Shown: piece by piece, positions 57,347-64,000 of the stretch
Layout of the letters: the number at the start of each line of letters is the position of its first letter
Numbering within the stretch: position 1 is the first letter of the stretch
Assembly (NCBI GenBank): GCA_030762895.1
Contig: JAUPTC010000020.1
Span: forward strand, 558,001 to 622,000
DNA from: Sophora flavescens
Lineage: Eukaryota; Streptophyta; Magnoliopsida; Fabales; Fabaceae
Length of the DNA: 64,000 bases
Direction: 5' to 3'
Notes under the pieces: generated by a model
Seen by the model: the letters and a program-made list of their open reading frames with translations, nothing else
The model's database searches: none
What the model was told of the DNA's origin: nothing
Translations under genes and position numbers: made by a program

Positions 57347-58966
57347 CTAGCCCACAGAGAATTCCTTCCTAGAAATCATCCTATCATGAAAGTGCTTAGT
57401 TTTCTCTTTATAAATTCGAGAGCTTTCATAGGCTTCCAGCCTCAGCTCTTCAAGCTGCTGTAATTGGAGTTTTCTTTCAATGCCAGCTTGTTGCATTTCC
57501 AAATTACAGCTTTTGACCGCCCAATAAGCACGGTGCTCAATCTCTACAGGAAGATGACATGCCTTACCGAACACAAGTCTATAGGGAGACATCCCTATTG
57601 GTGTCTTGATAGCTGTTATTTGAGCCCAAAGTGTGTCTTCTAGATGGCGGCTCCAATCCTTCCTATTTGGCTGCACCACTTTCTCTAAGATCTGTTTGAT
57701 CTCTCTGTTTGAGATCTCAGCCTGCCCATTAGTCTGGGGATGGTATGCAGTAGAGACCCTGTGCACAACTCCATACTTCCAGAGTAAAGCTTCCATGGTG
57801 CGGTTGCAGAAATGAGTGCCTTGATCACTTATGATAGCACGAGGTATTTTAAAGCTACAGAAAATATTGGACCCGACAAAATTTGCAACAACTCTAGAAT
57901 CATTAGTCCTAGTGGGGATAGCTTCCACCCACTTTGAAACATAGTCAACAGCAAGCAGGATATAGAGGAAACCAAAAGATGCAGGGAAAGGACCCATAAA
58001 GTCAATTCCCCACACATCAAACATCTCACAGAAAAGCATAGGTTGCTGAGGCATTTCACTCTTACGAGTGATGGATGTACCTGCTATCTGACACTCTTTA
58101 CAAGTGCGGTAAATCTCATAAGCATCCCTAAAAATAGTGGGCCAATAAAAACCTGAATCTAGGACTTTTCTTGCAGTCCTTTGTGGTCCAAAATGTCCCC
58201 CTACTTGAGAAGCATGAGAAAAATACAAAATAGACTCAATCTCATAGTCGGGGACACATCTCCTAATTACCTGATCACTACCAAATTTCCAATGATATGG
58301 ATCATCCCAAACATAATATTTGGCATCACTCTTAAGTTTGTGAATTTGTGCCCTAGTTGCACCTGTTGGAAAAACACCACCAACAAGGTAGTTAACAATA
58401 TCAGCAAACCAAGGAGTTACCCCATGTAACTGTAAAAGCTGCTCATCAGGAAAGTCATCCTGAATGGGGGAAGGATCCTCATCCCTCTCTATTCTGCTCA
58501 AGTGATCAGCCACTAAATTCTCAGCTCCACTCTTATCTTTAATCTCCACACTAAACTCTTGGAGCAACAGCATCCACTGAATCAATCTCGGTTTTGCTTT
58601 CGGTTTCTTCAACAAGTACTTTAAAGCTGCATGGTCAGTGAAAACAACAACCTTGGAACCTAGCAAATATGATCTAAATTTATCAAGAGCAAAAACAATA
58701 GCTAGAATATCCTTTTCAGTAGTAGTATAATTAGCCTGCGTAGCATCTAAAGTCCTAGAAGCATAGTAAATCACATGGGCAGCCTTGCCCACCCTTTGTG
58801 CAAGGACCGCCCCCACAACATAGTTAGAAGCATCGCACATGATCTCAAAAGGGAGGGTCCAGTCAGGAAGCTGGATGATGGGAGTAGAGGTCAATGCCTT
58901 CTTCAAGAAATCAAACGCCTTCTTGCAGCTGTCATCAAAGTTGAAAATGACATCATTTTTCAACAA
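57347..58966 (-). CDS. Athila-R RNase H and integrase, open reading frame of 539 codons
   Basis: Part of pol and not a free-standing gene; the start at 58966 is only the first Met after a frameshift. RNase H motifs are FEIMCDASNYVVGAVLAQ (residues about 41-60), TEKDILAIVFALDKFRS, VVFTDHAALKYLL and ENLVADHLSRI. Integrase has HASQVGGHFG and TCKECQ (zinc motif), WGIDFMGPFP (Asp), ISDQGTHFCN (Asp) and HPQTNGQAEISNREIKQ (Glu), so D-D-E is intact. It then runs through SPYRLVFGKACHLPVEIEHR to a TAG. It lacks the frameshifts seen at 13560-14400 in Athila-L. It could encode active domains, but the whole polyprotein is interrupted. Confidence 0.85.
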   Translation of the reverse strand: MLKNDVIFNFDDSCKKAFDFLKKALTSTPIIQLPDWTLPFEIMCDASNYVVGAVLAQRVGKAAHVIYYASRTLDATQANYTTTEKDILAIVFALDKFRSYLLGSKVVVFTDHAALKYLLKKPKAKPRLIQWMLLLQEFSVEIKDKSGAENLVADHLSRIERDEDPSPIQDDFPDEQLLQLHGVTPWFADIVNYLVGGVFPTGATRAQIHKLKSDAKYYVWDDPYHWKFGSDQVIRRCVPDYEIESILYFSHASQVGGHFGPQRTARKVLDSGFYWPTIFRDAYEIYRTCKECQIAGTSITRKSEMPQQPMLFCEMFDVWGIDFMGPFPASFGFLYILLAVDYVSKWVEAIPTRTNDSRVVANFVGSNIFCSFKIPRAIISDQGTHFCNRTMEALLWKYGVVHRVSTAYHPQTNGQAEISNREIKQILEKVVQPNRKDWSRHLEDTLWAQITAIKTPIGMSPYRLVFGKACHLPVEIEHRAYWAVKSCNLEMQQAGIERKLQLQQLEELRLEAYESSRIYKEKTKHFHDRMISRKEFSVG

Positions 58967-59629
58967 GTTTGTGATGGAAGGGCTATCTTGCTGAAATCCT
59001 TAATGAAGCGCTGTAAAAACCCGCATGACCAAGAAAAAAAGAACGATTCTTGAACGCAAGATGGGTAAGGCAGTGTAGAAATCACATCAATCTTAGCAGG
59101 ATCTACTGAAATACCCCCTTCAGAAATAATATGCCCCAAAAAATTCCCCGTTCAACCATAAAATGACATTTTTCGTAGTTCAAAACAAGGTCAGTTTCAA
59201 TGTATCTTTCCAAAACAAGATTCAAACTATGCAAGCATGCATCAAATGAGGAACCATAAACAGTAAAATCATCTGTGAACACTTCCATGCAATTCTCAAT
59301 ATATTCAGTAAAAATACTAATCATGCATCTCTGGAATGTGCCAGGGGCATTACAAAGACCAAATGGCATCCTCCTGTAAGAAAACGTGCCAAAAGGGCAC
59401 GTAAAGGTTGTTTTCTTTTGATCCTCTGGTGCAATGTGGATCTGAAAGTATCCTGAAAAACCATCAAGAAAACAATAATGTGATTTACCAGCTAGCCGTT
59501 CAAGCATCTGATCGATGAACGGCAAAGGAAAGTGATCCTTTCTAGTTGCCTGGTTCAACCTCCTGTAGTCAATACAGACTCTCCAGCTATTCTGGACTCT
59601 AGTGGGAACAAGTTCATTGCTTTCATTTT
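58967..59629 (-). pseudogene. Athila-R reverse transcriptase, central and C-terminal part
   Basis: 59103-59558 is open: NQATRKDHFPLPF, FLDGFSGYFQIHIAPEDQKK, MPFGLCNAPGTFQRCM, then VFTDDFTVYG, in which the catalytic Asp-Asp (59268-59273) is retained, unlike in Athila-L. Frameshifts flank it near 59110-59150 and 59560-59640; the latter separates it from the RT start in the 791-codon frame. Confidence 0.84.
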
Positions 59630-62005
59630 TTACCCTTTGTGAGTCCGGGACTTCTTAGGTACAACTTGCACTGGGCTCACCCAATTACTGTCAGAGATAG
59701 GATATATGATACACGCATGCAAGAGTTTTGTTACCTCATTCTTCACAACATCAAGAATCAAGGGATTGAGTCGTCTATATGGCTGCCTAACTGGTTTAGC
59801 CCTGTCCTCCAACGTAATCCTATGCATACACATGGAGGGGCTAATACCTGGTATGTCGGCCAAGGTCCAACCAATCGCCTTCTTATGCCTCTTCAAAACC
59901 TCCAAGATCTTAGTTTCCTGGTTAGAATCAAGGTTATAGGAAATTATAACTTGAAGTTTTTCATTCCTCTCCAAGTAAGCATACTTCAGATTTCCAGGAA
60001 GTGGCTTAAGCTCTAAGGAGGGTGGCTGCTCAATAGATGGTATGTTTGGGGCAGTCGGGCTGCCAAGAACTTCAGCTGAATAAATGGCTTCCTCTACACT
60101 GTCACCCCGCATGGCAGCATCAATATCAGCACAAACAGCACAAGGGTCAGAGTCAGTGCAATCAGCACATGAGTAGACATCATCAAAATCAGAAAAAGAT
60201 GGGAAATCAGCAGCTGCAACCAAGTCATCGTAAGTGTCCTCAACAATCTCAGAGAGCAACTCTATTTGAAAAACAGAATGCTCTTCCAAGGGATGCTTCA
60301 TAGCATCGAAAATGTTGAATTTTGCAACAATGTCACCAAACTCCATGGACATGGTTCCGTCGTGAACATCAATCTTTGTCTTCGCTGTCTTCATGAACGG
60401 TCTTCCCAGAATGATTGGTGATCTGCTTGAATTTGTTTCCCCTGCCATATCCAGGATGTAAAAATCAGCAGGGAAAATCAAATCATTAACCTGTACCAAC
60501 ACATCTTCTACCACTCCAATGGGGCGAGCATTGGTCCTGTTTGCCAACTGAATAGTAAGACCTGTATGTTGCAAAGGACCAAGATCAAGGTTGCTGAAGA
60601 CAGAAGTGGGCATGACATTAATAGAAGCTCCCAAATCCAACATGCAGTTGTCGAATTTACTGTCCCCTATGGTGCCTGGAATAGCAAAAGTTCTCGGATT
60701 CTTGCACTTCTGTGGCATTGCCTGACTGAGGGCTGAAACTGTAACCTTCTCAGGCGCAGGCTTAGGTTGAATAAGGGCTGAAACATTTCGCCCCAAGTTG
60801 ACTCTCTCATTTCTCTTCAACCTCCTCTTGTGTGTGCACAAATCTTTCAGAAACTTTGCGTACTTCGGAACCTGCTTGATCACATCAAGCAGCGGAATGT
60901 TTACCGCCACTTTTCTGAACACACCCAGGATCTCTCTCTCCCTGTCTTCCTCAACAATATTTTTATTCTTCAGCACTCTTTGTGGGAAGGGGATCGGTGG
61001 CACATACTCTTTTTCAGCCTCAATAACAGCAGGAGGTTCAGGTGTTACCTCAACAACTTCATTCTTTTCAGGGGCTGCCTCTACAACTTTCCCGGATCTC
61101 AATGAAATGGCACTCACATTAGGATTCACCACTGTTTGTGCAGGTAGTTGGTTTGATCCTTGAGCTTGCTGCATGGCATTCATTGAAGTGGCAAGCTGTC
61201 CAATCTGTGTCTGCAAAGTATGAATGCTAGCATCCGTTCGCTGCTGAAACTGTCCAATCTGTGTCTGCAAAGTATGAATACTAGCATTTGCTTGCTGCTG
61301 AAACTGGAGATTGTTTTCATCCATTTGCTTGATCAGTTCCTCTAGTGAAGGTCCAGAAGGTGCAGAGGTGGTCACTTGGGGAGAATTCTGTGGTGGTGCT
61401 ATCAGCTGCTGTTGTGTGGATGAGTTCCCATACCGAAGGTTTGGGTGGTTCCTCCAGTTGGGGTGGCACTTATTAGTGGAGAGGTCAGGAGTGTTGTACC
61501 TGTTCTGATTGTTGCCTTGATGGTAAAGGTTGGCTGCATATGCTTGAGGCAAATCAGTGACTGACTCATCTTTCAGAATGGGGCATGCGTCGGTCAGGTG
61601 TTCAGGGGAGGTACAGATACAACACAGCCTTGCTGTTTGAACTTTATCCACTGCCAACTGCTTCACCAAAGAAGTGAGCTCATCAAGTCTGGTTTCAAGG
61701 GCTTTGTTGGAAGAAGAACCATGGATCTCATTCACACCCCTTGTCTCAACAGAATTGCTCCTGGTTGTGAACTGCTGGGAGTTGAGTGACATGTTCTCAA
61801 TCAATTGCTTGGCAGCAGCTGTAGTCTTATCAACAAGTGCTCCCCCACTAGCGACATCCAAAATGTTTCTATCCATCGGCAGCAATCCCTCATAAAAGTC
61901 TTGAATCAGACTGCTCGGAAATCTGATGCTGAGGACACCTGTACACCAACTTCTTGAATCTCTCCAAGTACTCGGCCAATGATTCATTGCCTTGTCTAAT
62001 ACCAC
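59630..62005 (-). CDS. Athila-R gag C-terminus, protease and RT start, open reading frame of 791 codons
   Basis: The first ~35 codons are out of phase with gag. From LIQDFYEGLLPMDRNILD onward it is the true frame: VASGGALVDKT, a zinc knuckle C-CI-C-TSPE-H-LTDA-C, a Gln-rich region, two copies of ASIHTLQTQIGQ (a likely coiled coil), a protease with MLDLGASINVMP, ILDMAGETNSS and IILGRPFMKTAKTKID, a connector (LELKPLPGNLKYAYLERNEK, HKKAIGWTLADIPGISPSMC) and the RT start (WVSPVQVVPKK). It ends by frameshift. It is the best-preserved coding stretch in the window, but still a fragment of one gag-pol polyprotein. Confidence 0.86.
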   Translation of the reverse strand: MVLDKAMNHWPSTWRDSRSWCTGVLSIRFPSSLIQDFYEGLLPMDRNILDVASGGALVDKTTAAAKQLIENMSLNSQQFTTRSNSVETRGVNEIHGSSSNKALETRLDELTSLVKQLAVDKVQTARLCCICTSPEHLTDACPILKDESVTDLPQAYAANLYHQGNNQNRYNTPDLSTNKCHPNWRNHPNLRYGNSSTQQQLIAPPQNSPQVTTSAPSGPSLEELIKQMDENNLQFQQQANASIHTLQTQIGQFQQRTDASIHTLQTQIGQLATSMNAMQQAQGSNQLPAQTVVNPNVSAISLRSGKVVEAAPEKNEVVEVTPEPPAVIEAEKEYVPPIPFPQRVLKNKNIVEEDREREILGVFRKVAVNIPLLDVIKQVPKYAKFLKDLCTHKRRLKRNERVNLGRNVSALIQPKPAPEKVTVSALSQAMPQKCKNPRTFAIPGTIGDSKFDNCMLDLGASINVMPTSVFSNLDLGPLQHTGLTIQLANRTNARPIGVVEDVLVQVNDLIFPADFYILDMAGETNSSRSPIILGRPFMKTAKTKIDVHDGTMSMEFGDIVAKFNIFDAMKHPLEEHSVFQIELLSEIVEDTYDDLVAAADFPSFSDFDDVYSCADCTDSDPCAVCADIDAAMRGDSVEEAIYSAEVLGSPTAPNIPSIEQPPSLELKPLPGNLKYAYLERNEKLQVIISYNLDSNQETKILEVLKRHKKAIGWTLADIPGISPSMCMHRITLEDRAKPVRQPYRRLNPLILDVVKNEVTKLLHACIIYPISDSNWVSPVQVVPKKSRTHKG

Positions 62006-62498
62006 ATATCTACTTTCTGATTGATGCAGCTTTGGAGGGAGTGAAGTACCTCTCTAGGAAGACTTTCTTCATATCATTCCAGGTTGTAATGGAATTCAGT
62101 TCAAGGTAATATAGCCAATCCTTCGCAGCACTTTGAAGTGAGAATGGGAAGGCTGTCAGCTTGATATGATATTCAGTTATTCCTTCAGGTCTCAAAGGTG
62201 TAGAGCAAACAACCTAGAATTCCTTCAGATGTTTATGTGGATCCTCACCTGCAAGACCACTAAACCTTGGCAACAAGTGTATTAAACCAGATTTTAATTC
62301 AAAGGGAGCAACAACATCAGCATATTCAATACACAAACCATTGTAATTAACATCAGGGGCAGCAAGCTGCCTTAATGTTCTTTGGTCAGTCATGTTATCA
62401 AAAACAGGTTCAGAATCAGAATCACCACTAGTGCTAGCCCGAATTGGTCTACGGCGTGTATGCAAAGTTCTTTCAATTTCAGGATCAAAATCACACAA
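62006..62498 (-). pseudogene. gag: Athila-R gag N-terminus
   Basis: 62214-62498 reads MCDFDPEIERTLHTRRRPIR, then LRQLAAPDVNYNGLCIEYAD and FSGLAGEDPHKHLKEF, up to TAG at 62214-62216 (shared with Athila-L). The frame resumes at 62010-62195 with EGITEYHIKLTAFPFSLQ and WNDMKKVFLERYF. A stop or shift near 62010 (ctactttctg in place of the left-arm ctcctttctg) ends this piece. Confidence 0.84.
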
Positions 62499-62576
62499 GT
62501 CAGAACAAGTAGACCTAGTAGCCAGACTAATTCAGAAGAAAAACAAAAACGAAAAATGCGAAAATAACAACAAGAG

Positions 62577-62594
62577 TCCCCGGCAACGGCGCCA
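62577..62594 (-). other. Athila-R primer binding site (tRNA-Asp)
   Basis: Minus-strand TGGCGCCGTTGCCGGGGA, 3 nt downstream of the 5' LTR end at 62598. Confidence 0.95.
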
Positions 62595-62597
62595 GTT

Positions 62598-63814
62598 TGA
62601 CACGCTGTCGCACACGTGTCAAAAAGCGAGTGGTTTACAAAAACTGTAGTTAGGGCGCGACAACTCGAGTAACATCTCACAAGGACTCTTGGATTGTTAT
62701 TAACAGCAAAATCAGTTTTGGGGGGGGGGGTTTAGAATTAAAGATTCAATTTAGAAAACAGAGCAGACAAGTGATTATCGAATAAGCTAAAAGCGATTAA
62801 TCTACTGTTTTCAGTTTCCCACTATCATCGGTTCTCATAATTCCATGCCCTAAGCAGATTCTAATCCCTTTTCGATTGTAGCAGCAATTAACAAGCGTAA
62901 TCGATACTACGAGATATATGTTCCTATTCCGAATTAAGCAAATGGATTAAGCTCTCGTGAATTAAGCAAACACGATTGAAAACACGCGAATTAAGCAAAC
63001 GCGATTAAGTATAGAAACATACAATCATCGAAACAAATCAATACCTATTCTATACAATCCTGAATTAAGCAAACAGAACATACAGAATAATATTAAAAGA
63101 GAATAGCAATAAGATTGGGAATTATAGAACCTCAAGTGGCAATGGAAACCGATTACAGCAGATTAATCCTGGGAATTAGTTCTCCATGAAAAAGGCAACA
63201 CAACTTCAGAAAATTCGCAAAACTGTGATTAGAAAAAGGTCCCTCCTAATCTGCCCTAAACAACAACTTATAACTTCAGAATCAGCGCGCGCTCGCGAGG
63301 CGAGTAGCCTCTCGCGACGCGAATATTAAAAATGGCGCCAGTTCAAAATTGGATTCTCGCGAGGCGAATAGTCACTCACGAGGCGAGACAGAAAGAGTCT
63401 TCTCATTACGCCCGTGATGAGTATCAGGGCCTGGGCGTGACGGCTTCTAGTCTTCAGGCTTGCGAGGTGAGACATGGTTCGCGAGGCGAGACAGAAAGGG
63501 TTGCATTCTCCGCGCATCGGCCTTCAGGCTCGCGAGGCGAGCAGCCTCTCGTGGGGCGAATTCTTCCAGGATTGCAATTTCCACTGTTTTCCTCATTCCC
63601 TTGACTCTAAGTTAACATGAAAATATGAAATAGCAGTGAATGCTTTATTCGACTCAAAATTAACTAAAATATCCTAAAATTACCTAAGAGACTCAAAATG
63701 CTGCTTAAGGACAATTAAATCTAAATTTGGGTGAAAAGCGAGATTGAACTCGAATAATTGGCACAAAAGCCATGGTCTTGCTAGTTATAAAACTAGATAA
63801 CCAGAGGCTTATCC
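62598..63814 (-). repeat. Athila-R 5' LTR
   Basis: About 1,217 bp with the 5'-LTR-specific variants of Athila-L (ccatggtcttgctag). It has a G-run of 10 at 62720-62729 (7 in the left arm) and a CTCGCGAG cluster at 63286-63560. The outer end and duplication read atccgcgaacgaagtcgccc in place of atcacagaacagtgcgtcc, so its last base is placed by alignment. Confidence 0.9.
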
Positions 63815-64000
63815 GCGAACGAAGTCGCCCAATAAAGTACCAGAACCGCGCGTCCAATAAAGTATAAGAATAGCCCGTCCATTAAGGTCAGAATGGCTCG
63901 TCCAATGACGTGGCATATGGAGCTCGTCCATTAAGGTCAGAATGGCTCGTCCAATGACGTGGCATATGGAGCTTGTCCATTAAGGTCAGAATGTATCCAT
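63815..64000 (+). repeat. Copia LTR continuation beyond Athila-R, cut by the window end
   Basis: Mirror of about 8095-8281, with ggacgag-type minisatellite units containing gacgtggcatatggagctcg. It still matches the left arm at the last base. Confidence 0.9.

Larger units (their letters stand above)
54393..63814 (-). mobile_element. Athila-R: inverted copy of the Athila-like element
   Basis: About 9.42 kb on the minus strand: 5' LTR 62598-63814, PBS 62577-62594, gag-pol 62498 down to 57104, 3' LTR 54393-55617. It has the same insertion point, duplication and LTR-specific variants as Athila-L, so it is the same insertion copied. Its coding region is much less broken: open stretches of 791 and 539 codons. 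Confidence 0.95.
42101..64000 (-). repeat. Right arm of the 21.9-kb inverted repeat (runs off the window)
   Basis: Reverse complement of 8095-29988, beginning at the first base after the gap and still matching at the window end. The arm carries many small differences, enriched at CAG/CTG. In the Copia gag and satellite parts the right arm is usually the altered one. In the Athila-like gag-pol the left arm is. Confidence 0.93.

Noticed and set aside
8095..64000. Palindrome as a foldback transposon or MITE
   Set aside because: The arms are composites of satellite plus nested LTR elements with their own duplications, and the outer end is not in the window. No transposase or foldback termini are seen.

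Overview
This window is repeat-only plant DNA, probably from a eudicot; the species cannot be named from the sequence. It holds a tandem satellite with a monomer of about 450 bp and nested LTR retrotransposons: a Ty1/Copia family (SIRE/Maximus-like, PBS complementary to initiator tRNA-Met) and a Ty3/Gypsy family (Athila-like, PBS complementary to tRNA-Asp). I see no host gene, tRNA, rRNA, CRISPR array or telomere repeat. Every coding region is a retrotransposon gag-pol remnant.

Layout. 1-1100: satellite. 1101-1600: 500-N gap. 1601-24588: a Copia tandem dimer on the minus strand, ordered LTR (cut by the gap), internal-1, shared LTR, internal-2, LTR. The shared LTR (6651-8281 plus 17707-18071) is split by a complete Athila-like element (8282-17706, plus strand) flanked by the 5-bp duplication ttctg. 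24589-30962: satellite. 30963-32878: a solo Copia LTR on the plus strand. 32879-41600: satellite, including a five-monomer (2.22 kb) tandem duplication. 41601-42100: second 500-N gap. 42101-64000: an inverted copy of 8095-29988, that is satellite, Copia LTR, Copia internal region, LTR fragment, Athila-like element and LTR fragment, running off the window end.

The main structure is therefore a pair of inverted arms of about 21.9 kb. The right arm starts exactly at the gap, and 1-1100 repeats 25835-26931. Three contig pieces thus carry the same locus, so redundant or misjoined contigs are a serious alternative to a real palindrome. Differences between the arms fall strikingly at CAG/CTG trinucleotides, where one copy keeps CAG/CTG and an open frame and the other has CGG, CGAG, CG, TCG or similar. 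This looks like consensus error at CHG-methylated sites. A second and older layer, CAG to TAG stops shared by both arms or fixed in one Copia copy, looks like real CHG cytosine deamination.

Inferred history: the satellite array came first, Copia elements inserted into it (two at the same monomer position), the Copia dimer formed by LTR-LTR recombination, and the Athila-like element then inserted into the shared LTR. The solo LTR is the remnant of another insertion.
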